Of a stretch of DNA of 64,000 nucleotides, positions 17,758-27,046 are shown piece by piece (position 1 is the first letter of the stretch; each line of letters begins with the position of its first letter). The notes below the pieces were generated by a model. It made no database searches and was not told the origin of the DNA. It was given only the letters and a program-made list of their open reading frames with translations. The DNA comes from Marinobacter sp. JH2. Its GTDB lineage: Bacteria > Pseudomonadota > Gammaproteobacteria > Pseudomonadales > Oleiphilaceae. Made by a program: the position numbers and the translations under genes. The stretch lies in assembly GCF_004353225.1 (NCBI RefSeq), contig NZ_CP037934.1:1922001-1986000 (forward strand). The letters are read 5' to 3'.

Positions 17758-17912
17758 CATCACAGCTGGGCTGGGCGATTCTGTATCTCCTGCTCTACAG
17801 CAGAGCTTGTGGGAGGGCCAGAATCCCCCTGCAGCTGGATATGCTCAGTCACGAGGCTCGACACATAGAAATCTCAGAGATGAGAATGAGCTGCATCCCA
17901 TCTCGCTTACAC
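17758..17912. other. Junction region between EAL remnant and alkT
   Basis: About 155 bp without a supported gene. The end of EAL similarity near 17757 and the alkT stop at 17913 define it. No clear terminator with a T-run was found for alkT. Confidence 0.35.
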
Positions 17913-19073
17913 TTACCCGGAGAGAGCTTTAGATAGCTTGGCTTGCCGGGTGGGAAGATTGACCGTTTCAGCTGCGATCATCCGGTCTCCGGAAAAGAGC
18001 CAGAATTCACAGGCATTGTCACTCTCTGTGGGACGCCGCTGAATTCGGTCGTATCCAGTGGCGATTCCAATACACTGGACTTTCATGCCGTTGAGATCTG
18101 ACCAAAAACGAGGAGGAGAGGCAGGCGGAGACGGTTTACCACAAATATGAGCCGCCGCAATTTGTGCTTGAAGCATGGCATTGTGAATAGTTTCTATTCG
18201 GATGGGTGTATTGGTGGAAACGTTGACGGCTTTAGCGCAATCTCCGATCGCAAATATGTCAGGGTCGGAGCTACGCATGCCGCTGTCTACTATAATACCA
18301 CCGTCGCAATCCAGGTTTGCGTCTTGCGCAAGTTCGGCATTGGGGATGGCTCCTATACCGATAACAACGACGTCTGCGGGTTTGGTAGTGCCGTCGGACA
18401 AACGGATACCGGAAACTCGGTCTCCCTCAGTGAGAATCTGGTTGACGCTAGCATTGAAGTAGAACATTACGCCGGCGGAGGCCATGCGGTTTCTGACAAA
18501 ATTACTTGTTAATGGTGACGCTACTCGACACATCGCTCGGCTGTTGGCCTCAAACACAGAGACTTGTTTTCCCTGTAGATTGGCAGCGGAGGCGACTTCA
18601 AGCCCGATAACACCCGCGCCGAGAATGGCCACCTTCTCGCATTCCGGGGCTAACAGGGCATTACGTAATGCGGTGGAGTGGTCAAGATTCCTGAGATAGA
18701 AAACATTTTTTGCGCTCTCACCAGGTAAATCAATAGGACGTGGCCTCGCTCCTGTTGCCAAAATCAGCGTGTCGTATTTAATTTTCCTGCCGCCTTGAAT
18801 CACTACTTGCTTTGCCGATCGTTCAAGCGCTATTACTTTACCGCCTTGTTCAAATTCAACTTTGTTGTCCCGAAAGAAATTAGGAGAACGGATCGGAGTT
18901 GGCGAGGGCAACTCATCTGAGGTCAAATAGGCTTTGGACAACGGGGGACGCTGGTAAGGCAGCGTGTTTTCCTCGCCCAAAATGGTAATCGTTCCGTCGA
19001 ATCCATTCTGGCGGAGAGCCTCTGCGGCGGTCAGGCTGGCTATTCCAGCGCCAATGATAACTATTTTTTGCAT
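17913..19073 (-). CDS. alkT: Rubredoxin-NAD(+) reductase AlkT
   Basis: A 386-residue FAD enzyme that passes electrons from NADH to the rubredoxin AlkG for the alkane hydroxylase AlkB. The N-terminal FAD-binding fold starts IVIIGAGIASLTAAEAL, followed by PYQRPPLSKAYLT, typical of this reductase class; a second nucleotide site is VAILGAGVIGLEVASAA near residue 150, and IFAIGDCAK closes the FAD site. IETIHNAMLQAQI and PPRFWSDLNGMKVQ match AlkT of Pseudomonas putida GPo1 as I recall it. The ATG at 19073 follows AGAGGA; an upstream in-frame start at 19106 has no support. It lies 32 bp after alkS, giving the alkST operon order known from GPo1. Confidence 0.9.
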   Translation of the reverse strand: MQKIVIIGAGIASLTAAEALRQNGFDGTITILGEENTLPYQRPPLSKAYLTSDELPSPTPIRSPNFFRDNKVEFEQGGKVIALERSAKQVVIQGGRKIKYDTLILATGARPRPIDLPGESAKNVFYLRNLDHSTALRNALLAPECEKVAILGAGVIGLEVASAANLQGKQVSVFEANSRAMCRVASPLTSNFVRNRMASAGVMFYFNASVNQILTEGDRVSGIRLSDGTTKPADVVVIGIGAIPNAELAQDANLDCDGGIIVDSGMRSSDPDIFAIGDCAKAVNVSTNTPIRIETIHNAMLQAQIAAAHICGKPSPPASPPRFWSDLNGMKVQCIGIATGYDRIQRRPTESDNACEFWLFSGDRMIAAETVNLPTRQAKLSKALSG

Positions 19074-19105
19074 ATTCGCTCGATTCCTCTTTTGTTTTTG
19101 TAGCA

Positions 19106-21784
19106 CTATAAAAGTCCGCGCAGTCGAGCTTCAGTGACTGCCTGAACCCGGTTGGTTACTTTAAGTTCGCTGAAAATCTTCTTCATATGCCATTTGACGG
19201 TATCCTCCGTCACAAGAAGCCGTTCAGCGATTTCTCTGTTGGTCATTCCGTTGCTTACGCATTTCAACAGAGAAATCTGCTTTATCGTGATGGTTGAGTG
19301 GGCATTGCCGGGCACAGGTGGCACGCTGGAGTCTTCTATTCTGACATCGGGATCCTTCGTAGCTTTAGCTTCAGAGTCGTCTGGCAGATCGTTAAAAAGA
19401 TCCTGAGCAAGGGGGCTAAGAGAAAGTAGCGCTTCTTTGATCCAGAGCCGTGTGAAGTGACAGTTCAAATGTTCCGAAAGTAGGTTTGCATCAAGAATCA
19501 TGCGCTTCGCCGATTTTGATGAACCGAGGGCAAACGCTGCCAGGGCCTGACAATAGTGGGCGGCGATCCTGGTTCTAGCGTCTGAAATTGCGCTGGCGCT
19601 TTGTAGTGCTTGTTTGGCATATTTTTCGGCGACACCAAACTGTTTCCCAAGCCGTAGTCTATACATTGAGGTTACCAGGGCCATACGTGCTTGAATGGCC
19701 TGGTTTTGATTTGGCAGGAACGTCAGCTCACATTCATCGGGGAGTATAGGTGGACCCAATTCCTCGTTGTTCAGGAGAGTAAACTCAGCTAACTGAACTT
19801 TAGTCAGGATATTTAGACGAGAGAGCTCTCGCTCGCAGGAGGCTAAGCGGGATTGTTCCAACAAGGCCATGGCTCTATCTCGGAACCCTTGGTGGTACAG
19901 AAAACGGCTGTAGGCCTGTGTACACCCCCACAGAATATCTGTAACGCCATAGTTCAAAGCGAAATCGAACGAAGCCTGTGCAGATTCCTGGGTAACCAGG
20001 TGATGGTTCTGTTCGTGCAGGATTTGTAACTCAAGGGTGCCAAACATTTTATTTAAAAAAGTTTTTGGCACCTGAATCTTTTCTGCTGTTTTATTCGCTT
20101 GAAGCAACACACTCCTTGCTCGGGCGATGTCCCCCTTGAACAGTTCACCCTGAATTTCTGCAGTTTTAAGCCAAATAAAAGCGTAATGTTGATTGGATGA
20201 CTGGATGGCCACAGCCGCTCGATGGGACAATCGCTCCAACTCTTCAAAATGGCGTCCACTGGAGGCAATGAATGCCTGGCAAGTAAGTGCTGCGCCTTTG
20301 CCAACCATGTTACGGTCGCCAAAGGCGTCTATCCATTTTTGACAGAGAACCTGACTCTCCAGTAATTTATCCTGTGTAGCTTTGCCTATCGCATTAACCA
20401 ATTCCCGCCATCCTTCCTCATCAAGATCGCCCACCCCCCTGGAGCTCGGATGAAGCGAACTAACCAGTATTTCCTCTGCTTGACGAGCTTGTTGGCTGAA
20501 ATACAAAATCCACGCGTAACCTATGCTCAAGGCAGCGATTTTTTTTATCGTACGAGCCGGTACTTTTCCAAACCAGGTACGAAGTACTTCGATTTCACCC
20601 TGTCTGAGTGCCACGTCCAGGATAATGCTGTCACTTACGACGCGAGCCCATCGATGGTCACTGGCTTCCAGAGCTGCATTGATTGAATGGAGGTACTCTC
20701 CCCTACGCCAATGCCAGAACGCGACCCGTTTCAGTACATACGAGCGACGTTCTCGTTGGGTGGTGTTAAATAAACTACGCAAATACTCTCGCAGCACAGG
20801 GTGCATATCCATACGATCAGCAGAAGTCCCGGTGGGAGCTAAAAGAGCATAATGTTCGTTAAGAAACGTAATTTCCCGGTCGGCCTCTTCTGTCTTATAG
20901 ACATAGCCATAGCATTCAGCGCTGATTACTTCGAGCATCGCTGCATTGCAAAGAAAGGTCCTCGTACTATTGGGTAACGCAGTTAAGAGGTTGTCCCTGA
21001 AATACGAGCGAGTTTCCGGCCAAGTCGCTGCGGGGAGATTTGGGTTTGGGGTTCGGCACATAAGCCTGACAAGTGCTGGCCATCCACCGGTCGCTTTTAT
21101 GATGTTGCTGGCTTCGGGGCCACCCATACCCGATAATTCACTAACCTCCTCTTCTGTAAATACAAGTTCATCAGCACCATACGTTACAACACCCGCCATC
21201 ATAGACAAACGTGGCAACGCCCCGACGCGACTCGGTGCAATGAAAAATTTCACATTGCTCGGTGTTTCACAGATTAAATCCTCAATCAAATCCGCGGTAT
21301 GTTTAGCCTCGCCAACCCCATCAAGGCAAATTCTTATCGTCTTTTTTGCATTACACAGTGCGTTTCGAAGAACTTCGATGGTGTCGATGTCACTTTTTAT
21401 CGTGCGCCAGGATTCAACTCCTTCGAGTTGATATAAAACTAACGCTGCAAACAAACTGCCATTAACGTCACATGAGTCAGGGCACGACCGGGTATTGATA
21501 TAAACGGCGCTCTCAAGTTCCAGTTCGCGAGTGTTTGCTGCCAAGGCCACTTGTACAGATTTTCCATAGCCTGGCGGGGCCCGATACAGAACTACCTTTG
21601 ATTCAGGCGTAGCAGAAGCGCTCAGGCAATAGCGGTCTAAACACCCTTGAGTAATGAAACACTGACGAGCCCACATCCTTTCAGACATCCTCCGACACCA
21701 GTCTTCCAAGCTATGGCGGGTCATGACAATCCGATCTCCTGCTTCGTCTCCCCGAAACGCGAGGGCGCTATGGGGTGAAAGCAT
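19106..21784 (-). CDS. alkS: AlkS, LuxR/MalT-type activator of the alk genes
   Basis: An 892-residue ATP-dependent activator. The nucleotide-binding domain has Walker A RAPPGYGKSVQ; the long middle is helical and TPR-like; the C-terminus is a LuxR helix-turn-helix (CVSNGMTNREIAERLL, then TVKWHMKKIF). Size and architecture match AlkS of P. putida GPo1, which senses alkanes and activates PalkB and its own promoter. Position supports this: it is divergent from alkB and upstream of alkT. The first ATG (21784) lacks a ribosome site; an in-frame ATG at 21724 has AGGAG 11 bp upstream and could be the true start, 20 codons shorter. No frameshift is seen. Confidence 0.9.
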   Translation of the reverse strand: MLSPHSALAFRGDEAGDRIVMTRHSLEDWCRRMSERMWARQCFITQGCLDRYCLSASATPESKVVLYRAPPGYGKSVQVALAANTRELELESAVYINTRSCPDSCDVNGSLFAALVLYQLEGVESWRTIKSDIDTIEVLRNALCNAKKTIRICLDGVGEAKHTADLIEDLICETPSNVKFFIAPSRVGALPRLSMMAGVVTYGADELVFTEEEVSELSGMGGPEASNIIKATGGWPALVRLMCRTPNPNLPAATWPETRSYFRDNLLTALPNSTRTFLCNAAMLEVISAECYGYVYKTEEADREITFLNEHYALLAPTGTSADRMDMHPVLREYLRSLFNTTQRERRSYVLKRVAFWHWRRGEYLHSINAALEASDHRWARVVSDSIILDVALRQGEIEVLRTWFGKVPARTIKKIAALSIGYAWILYFSQQARQAEEILVSSLHPSSRGVGDLDEEGWRELVNAIGKATQDKLLESQVLCQKWIDAFGDRNMVGKGAALTCQAFIASSGRHFEELERLSHRAAVAIQSSNQHYAFIWLKTAEIQGELFKGDIARARSVLLQANKTAEKIQVPKTFLNKMFGTLELQILHEQNHHLVTQESAQASFDFALNYGVTDILWGCTQAYSRFLYHQGFRDRAMALLEQSRLASCERELSRLNILTKVQLAEFTLLNNEELGPPILPDECELTFLPNQNQAIQARMALVTSMYRLRLGKQFGVAEKYAKQALQSASAISDARTRIAAHYCQALAAFALGSSKSAKRMILDANLLSEHLNCHFTRLWIKEALLSLSPLAQDLFNDLPDDSEAKATKDPDVRIEDSSVPPVPGNAHSTITIKQISLLKCVSNGMTNREIAERLLVTEDTVKWHMKKIFSELKVTNRVQAVTEARLRGLL

Positions 21785-21804
21785 ATTGATAGATGTCTAG
21801 TGCG

Positions 21805-21828
21805 AAAACTACCCCTTAGAGTAGTTGT
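21805..21828. promoter_or_regulatory. Candidate AlkS operator in the alkS-alkB divergent region
   Basis: AACTAC (21807-21812) and GTAGTT (21821-21826) form a perfect inverted repeat with an 8-nt spacer, extendable by one more matched pair with one mismatch. It lies between the divergent alkS and alkB genes, 120 bp upstream of the alkB start. A TACAAC sequence at 21863-21868 could be a weak -10 with no clear -35, as expected for an activated promoter. Assignment to AlkS is by position only. Confidence 0.5.
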
Positions 21829-21946
21829 TTGATCTCCGGTTCTGGCCAAACCTGTTCATGCCTACAACTTGTCCGTTCACCTGAGGGACTCGGTGTTCGC
21901 ACAATGTAGAAAAATGATCAAGCTGAAAAACAATAAGGTGATCCTA

Positions 21947-23170
21947 ATGTCAATGTCAGAAAATGTCTTAACAACAGAGTCTCTTCAGAGAGACCCTGAT
22001 GCCGAAGGTTATGTGGACAGAAAACGCCACCTGTGGGTCCTTTCTGTGCTGTGGCCAGCGACGCCTCTTATTGGCCTTTATTTGGTATCCCAAACTGGAT
22101 GGAGCATTTGGTACGGATTGGTGTTGATCCTTTGGTATGGCGCAGTTCCCTTGATTGATGCCATGTTTGGAGAGGATTTTTCCAACCCCCCCGAGTCGGC
22201 CGTGCCTCGGCTTGAACAGGATCGTTACTACCGGGTACTGACCTACTTAACTGTTCCTATTCATTATGCGGCCTTGATTGTCAGTGCCTGGTGGGTATCC
22301 ACGCAACCAATGAATGTTTTCGAGTTTCTGGCATTGGCCCTTTCCCTGGGAATCGTGAATGGTCTGGCTCTGAACACAGGCCACGAACTTGGCCATAAAA
22401 AAGAAACGTTTGACCGTTGGATGGCGAAGCTTGTCCTCGCCGTGGTCGGATATGGTCATTTCTTCATTGAGCACAATAAGGGGCATCACCGTGATGTGGC
22501 TACGCCGATGGACCCGGCGACATCCCGCATGGGTGAGTCCATTTACTCATTCTCACTGCGTGAAATTCCCGGTGCTTTCAAGCGGGCATGGGATTTAGAG
22601 GAACAGCGCCTCAGTCGTTGTGGAAAAAGTGTCTGGAGCCTGGAGAACGAAGTTCTTCAGCCTATGATTTTGACCGCTGTGCTTTATGCGGGATTGCTGG
22701 CGTTTTTTGGTCCCTTAATGCTGATCTTTTTGCCCATTCAAATGGCCTTTGGCTGGTGGCAGCTGACCAGCGCCAACTACATTGAGCATTACGGATTGCT
22801 GCGCGAGAAGATGTCGGATGGACGTTATGAGCGTCAACAACCGCACCACTCATGGAACTCAAACCATATTATGTCGAACCTGATTCTGTTTCATTTGCAA
22901 CGACATTCCGACCATCACGCCCATCCTACAAGGTCCTATCAATCGCTTCGCGACTTCAAAGACCTGCCTTCCTTACCATCGGGATATCCCGGGATGTTCC
23001 TGGCCGCAATGTTTCCCTCATGGTTTCGTTCGATAATGGACCACCGGGTGCTGGATTGGGCTAAAGGAGATCTCGATAAGATTCAGATTCAACCCGGCAA
23101 GCGTGAATTCTATGAGCGTAAATTTGGTGGGACTGATTCTGAATCAGTCGATACCGCCGCGGCTAAATGA
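21947..23170 (+). CDS. alkB: Alkane 1-monooxygenase AlkB
   Basis: A 407-residue membrane di-iron enzyme that hydroxylates medium-chain n-alkanes at the terminal carbon. Histidine motifs in order: NTGHELGHKKE, EHNKGHHRDVATPMDPA, NYIEHYG and LQRHSDHHAHPTRSYQSL. Six membrane helices are expected; the first ones are visible as LWVLSVLWPATPLIGLYLV and WYGLVLILWYGAVPLID. The sequence follows GPo1 AlkB closely from YVDRKRHLW onward. I chose ATG 21947 (MSMSENVL), preceded by AAGGTGA at good spacing, over the open frame extending back to 21869, which would cover the promoter. First gene of alkB-G-H-J-K-L. Confidence 0.96.
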   Translation: MSMSENVLTTESLQRDPDAEGYVDRKRHLWVLSVLWPATPLIGLYLVSQTGWSIWYGLVLILWYGAVPLIDAMFGEDFSNPPESAVPRLEQDRYYRVLTYLTVPIHYAALIVSAWWVSTQPMNVFEFLALALSLGIVNGLALNTGHELGHKKETFDRWMAKLVLAVVGYGHFFIEHNKGHHRDVATPMDPATSRMGESIYSFSLREIPGAFKRAWDLEEQRLSRCGKSVWSLENEVLQPMILTAVLYAGLLAFFGPLMLIFLPIQMAFGWWQLTSANYIEHYGLLREKMSDGRYERQQPHHSWNSNHIMSNLILFHLQRHSDHHAHPTRSYQSLRDFKDLPSLPSGYPGMFLAAMFPSWFRSIMDHRVLDWAKGDLDKIQIQPGKREFYERKFGGTDSESVDTAAAK

Positions 23171-23307
23171 TCGGCTAATCGGAACTTATATACCTCGTTT
23201 ACTTTATTTACGTTGCAGAAAAAGAGCCTCTGACGTGCACCTGAAAGAGGGTGCGCGTCGGGCGCTACCAAAACAAAGACAATAATATCGTTTGAAAGGT
23301 GCTCTAA

Positions 23308-23826
23308 ATGGCTAAGTATCAATGCCCTGATTGTGGTTATGTATACGACGAAGTGGTTGGTGATCCGCACGAAGGCTTTCCTGCAGGAACGACATGGGAA
23401 AAAATTCCTGAAGACTGGTCCTGTCCAGACTGTGCCGTCAGGGATAAGGTTGACTTCGTTGCGCTTCAAGAAGCGAACCCGGAACTTTCGGTGTCCGCAA
23501 CCAATACAGCGGTCCGCCCTGCCAGCCAAGCTAAGACCGAGGGAGCATCGCAGAAAGCAACGGGCGCATCTACTCCTTCAGCTAAAAATAAAACAAAGCC
23601 CAAAGCGAAACCCAAGCCTAACTCTTCAAAATCGCCGAAAGACTCGACTCAAAAAGATACCTATCGGAAGTGGGTCTGCATCACTTGCGGCCATATCTAC
23701 GATGAAGCTCTCGGAGATGAAGCCGAAGGCTTCCCTGCCGGCACTCGTTTTGAAGATATTCCAGACGATTGGTGCTGTCCGGACTGTGGTGCCACAAAAG
23801 AGGACTATGTCCTCTATGAAGACTAG
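23308..23826 (+). CDS. alkG: Two-domain rubredoxin AlkG
   Basis: A 172-residue electron carrier between AlkT and AlkB. Two complete rubredoxin domains are present: residues 1-55 with CPDCGYVYDE and CPDCAVRDK, and roughly 118-172 with CITCGHIYDEALGD and CPDCGATKEDY. Each has the paired CxxC sites for one iron. The 60-residue linker is rich in Lys, Ala, Pro and Ser and probably flexible. This is the AlkG arrangement of GPo1; the second domain is the AlkB-competent type there. No separate single-domain alkF is found between alkB and alkG. AAAGGTG precedes the ATG. Confidence 0.95.
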   Translation: MAKYQCPDCGYVYDEVVGDPHEGFPAGTTWEKIPEDWSCPDCAVRDKVDFVALQEANPELSVSATNTAVRPASQAKTEGASQKATGASTPSAKNKTKPKAKPKPNSSKSPKDSTQKDTYRKWVCITCGHIYDEALGDEAEGFPAGTRFEDIPDDWCCPDCGATKEDYVLYED

Positions 23827-23877
23827 TAATCCGATGGAAAATAACAACAGTCTCGTTCGGCAAGAGGTGATTTTATA

Positions 23878-25332
23878 ATGCAGATTGCTAGTCTGGCGAA
23901 GGTTGGGCTGCCCAATGTGTCAACCAGCGATACGATTGATTCAACGTTCGCGGCCCTACAGCGGGCACAACTTGCGCGTCGCGGAAGTTTTACCTTGGAG
24001 GCTCGAATAGCGCAGCTCGACCAGCTGCGGGATTCAATTAAACGCTACGAATCAAACATCATTGCGGCTTGCGCGGCGGACTTTCGAAAACCCGCTCCAG
24101 AAGTCAAATTAACTGAACTCCTGCCGGTGCTTCAGGAAATTCGACACACTAAAAAACACTTGCGTAAATGGATGCGTCCGAAGCGAGTGGCTGCATCCGT
24201 TGGTGTTCTGGGCACGAAATCTTATGTTCGGCCAGAACCAAAGGGAGTGTGCCTGATTATTGCACCGTGGAATTATCCGCTCAATCTTGCGCTCGGACCT
24301 CTCGTCTCAGCGTTGGCTGCAGGGAACGGAGCCATCATTAAACCCTCGGAAATGACACCACATACCTCAAAGGTGATTGCCAACATTGTCGCCGAAACCT
24401 TCCCTCCCGATCTGGTTTCCGTGATTGAGGGTGATGCCGCGGTAGCGCAGAAACTGTTGGCCTTACCCTTCGACCACATATTCTTCACGGGCAGTCCTGC
24501 GGTAGGCAAGGTGGTCATGGAGGCTGCCGCCAAGAACCTTTCCTCAGTGACACTGGAATTGGGGGGTAAGTCCCCGACCATTGTTGGCCCAGATGCCAAC
24601 ATAAAGAGGGCTGCGAGAAACATTGTCTGGGGTAAGTTTGCCAATAATGGACAGACCTGTATCGCCCCAGATCATGTTTTTGTGCACGTTAATATCGCAG
24701 ATCAATTCAATGAAGCACTTAAAACGGAAATTGGGCGAGTCTATGGAAAAACACCAGAAGCCCAGAAATCGACCGCCGACTATTGCCGGATTGTAAATCG
24801 ACGTCATTTCCAGCGAGTTTCAAACCTGATAGATGATGCCAAAAACAAAGGTGCAAGAGTCTTTGAAGGCGGTGTTACAGATGCTGAAGAGAATTTTATT
24901 GCTCCGACGTTGATTTCAAATGTATCGAGCGACATGGATATTTCACGTGAGGAGTTATTCGGCCCGATCTTACCCGTTATTGAATTCGACGATATTGATC
25001 TGGTTATCAAGAAAATCAACGATAACCCTAAACCGCTTGCGCTTTACATATTCGACAAAAACGAGGCTTTTGCCACGGATATTATCGAGCGAACGAGCTC
25101 CGGCGCTGTAGGAGTCAACCTTACAGTTGTGCATTTTCTACATCCGGGCCTGCCGTTTGGTGGAGTTAATAATTCCGGGATAGGGGCGGCACACGGTGAA
25201 TACGGTTTCCGCGCTTTTTCGCATGAAAAGGCGTTGATGGAGGATAAACATTCTCTTATGCATCTTCTTTTTCCACCCTATACAGCCTGGGTCCGGCGTC
25301 TTATAGAGGCTGCTGTTCGTATTCTGGGCTGA
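23878..25332 (+). CDS. alkH: Fatty aldehyde dehydrogenase AlkH
   Basis: A 484-residue NAD(P)-dependent aldehyde dehydrogenase oxidising alkanals to fatty acids. Visible are the cofactor site [17 protein letters not shown], the glutamate motif [13 protein letters not shown] and the active-site cysteine in [26 protein letters not shown] and [11 protein letters not shown] are typical of class 3-like enzymes. The C-terminal 25 residues ([21 protein letters not shown]) are amphipathic and may hold the enzyme at the membrane, as in other class 3 aldehyde dehydrogenases. It starts 51 bp after alkG and precedes alkJ by 27 bp, in the alk operon. Confidence 0.94.
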   Translation: MQIASLAKVGLPNVSTSDTIDSTFAALQRAQLARRGSFTLEARIAQLDQLRDSIKRYESNIIAACAADFRKPAPEVKLTELLPVLQEIRHTKKHLRKWMRPKRVAASVGVLGTKSYVRPEPKGVCLIIAPWNYPLNLALGPLVSALAAGNGAIIKPSEMTPHTSKVIANIVAETFPPDLVSVIEGDAAVAQKLLALPFDHIFFTGSPAVGKVVMEAAAKNLSSVTLELGGKSPTIVGPDANIKRAARNIVWGKFANNGQTCIAPDHVFVHVNIADQFNEALKTEIGRVYGKTPEAQKSTADYCRIVNRRHFQRVSNLIDDAKNKGARVFEGGVTDAEENFIAPTLISNVSSDMDISREELFGPILPVIEFDDIDLVIKKINDNPKPLALYIFDKNEAFATDIIERTSSGAVGVNLTVVHFLHPGLPFGGVNNSGIGAAHGEYGFRAFSHEKALMEDKHSLMHLLFPPYTAWVRRLIEAAVRILG

Positions 25333-25359
25333 GTATAATCAAATAATAAGAGAGTTATT

Positions 25360-26958
25360 ATGTACGATTACATTATTGTCGGTGCGGGATCGGCGGGCTG
25401 TGTATTGGCCAATCGGCTTACGGCGGACTCTTCAAAGCGAGTAGCGTTGCTAGAAGCGGGCCCAAAGGATAAAAATCCACTCATACATATGCCTATAGGT
25501 ATAGCACTCCTTTCCAATAGTAAAAAGCTGAATTGGGCTCTTGAAACCGAACCTCAAGAACATCTGAAGGAGCGCCGCCTGTTTTGGCCTCGTGGGAAAA
25601 CACTTGGCGGGTCCTCTTCTATCAACGCCATGGTCTATATCAGAGGTCACAAAGCCGATTATGACCACTGGGGTCAAGTTGCCGGGACCGACCTCTGGGG
25701 ATGGGATCGCGCTTTAAAATTGTTTCGTCGACTGGAAGATAATAAACGTTTTGGCGCAGATTCTTACCATGGGGAGGGCGGTGAGCTCACCGTAAGTGAA
25801 CTCAAATCAGTCAATCCGTTGAGTCGAGATTTTGTTCGAGCGGCACCTCATGTAGAGCTCCCGATAAACACGGACTTTAATGGAGAGACGCAAGAGGGAT
25901 TGGGACTCTACCAGGTGACACAAAAAAATGGTCGCCGTTGGAGTTCAGCGCAGGCATTTCTGCGTGTCGCGGAGAACCGGCCTAATCTTGATGTGCTAAC
26001 GGACGCGCGGGTAACCCGGGTGGTAATGGACGGTAAGCGGGCAGTCGGCGTGACACTGAACCAGGGGGGCGAATATCGCCAGCTTAGACTCAATAACGGC
26101 GGTGAAGTCATATTGTCTGGTGGTGCGGTTAATTCACCACAACTACTTATGCTTTCGGGAATCGGTGATAGCGAAGAGCTTGGAAAACACGGGATCCCCC
26201 TTGTGCATCATCTTCCTGAGGTCGGCCAGAATCTGGTTGATCATTTGGATATTACGATCATGCACGCGGCAAACTCACGTTTGCCCATTGGCGTTGCTCC
26301 CAGTTTCCTGTTTCGGGGCGTGAGCGCATTATTCTCATATATCTTTGCGCGACGTGGATTTCTTACCAGTAATGTTGCCGAGTCCGGAGGCTTTGTTAAA
26401 TCCGAGCGCTCGTGCGAACGGCCAAATGTGCAATTCCACTTTTTGCCAACTTACCTGAAGGATCATGGACGAAAAGTGATGGCCGGGTATGGGTACACCT
26501 TGCATATTTGCGATCTAATGCCCAGAAGCCGCGGTTTTATTGGTCTCAAAAGCCCTGACCCATTGGCCGACCCGTTGATTCAACCCAATTATCTCAGTAA
26601 CCCCGAAGACATCAAAACAATGATCTCGGCCGTTAAATTTGGACGACGGATACTCGGGGCACCAACAATGGCTTTACATAGTAAACGAGAAATTAAGCCC
26701 GGAAACTCGGTGTCTTCGGACAGTCAGATTGCGGACTTTATCCGGGAAAATGCAGAGACTATTTACCACCCCGTTGGCACTTGTCGTATGGGCGCGGATC
26801 CGGATTCAGTCGTTGATCCGGAATTAAAAGTCAGAGGGATTGAAGGGCTAAGAGTTGTCGATGCCTCGATAATGCCCAGTTTGGTTGCCGGTAACACCAA
26901 CGCACCCACCATGATGATTGCCGAAAATGCAGCCGACATCCTCTTGGGAAATGTTTAG
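25360..26958 (+). CDS. alkJ: GMC-family alcohol dehydrogenase AlkJ
   Basis: A 532-residue FAD enzyme that oxidises 1-alkanols to aldehydes at the membrane, passing electrons to the quinone pool as known for AlkJ. It begins [20 protein letters not shown] (dinucleotide site), has the GMC signature [19 protein letters not shown] and the second signature [16 protein letters not shown], and ends with [10 protein letters not shown] and the FAD-closing [20 protein letters not shown]. Catalytic histidines fit YHPVG and NTNAP. Slightly shorter than GPo1 AlkJ (558) but complete. AGAGAG precedes the ATG; alkK follows after 88 bp. Confidence 0.94.
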   Translation: MYDYIIVGAGSAGCVLANRLTADSSKRVALLEAGPKDKNPLIHMPIGIALLSNSKKLNWALETEPQEHLKERRLFWPRGKTLGGSSSINAMVYIRGHKADYDHWGQVAGTDLWGWDRALKLFRRLEDNKRFGADSYHGEGGELTVSELKSVNPLSRDFVRAAPHVELPINTDFNGETQEGLGLYQVTQKNGRRWSSAQAFLRVAENRPNLDVLTDARVTRVVMDGKRAVGVTLNQGGEYRQLRLNNGGEVILSGGAVNSPQLLMLSGIGDSEELGKHGIPLVHHLPEVGQNLVDHLDITIMHAANSRLPIGVAPSFLFRGVSALFSYIFARRGFLTSNVAESGGFVKSERSCERPNVQFHFLPTYLKDHGRKVMAGYGYTLHICDLMPRSRGFIGLKSPDPLADPLIQPNYLSNPEDIKTMISAVKFGRRILGAPTMALHSKREIKPGNSVSSDSQIADFIRENAETIYHPVGTCRMGADPDSVVDPELKVRGIEGLRVVDASIMPSLVAGNTNAPTMMIAENAADILLGNV

Positions 26959-27046
26959 GTTCAAACCCGGATTATGCCTTCTACATTGGACCTTAATGAC
27001 GCCAGATACTCGCGTCAACCAACTACAAAAACGACAGGAGATAAAC

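Noticed and set aside
23171..23307. Possible alkF remnant between alkB and alkG
   Set aside because: I looked for CxxCG rubredoxin motifs on both strands and saw none; the gap only holds a small imperfect hairpin.
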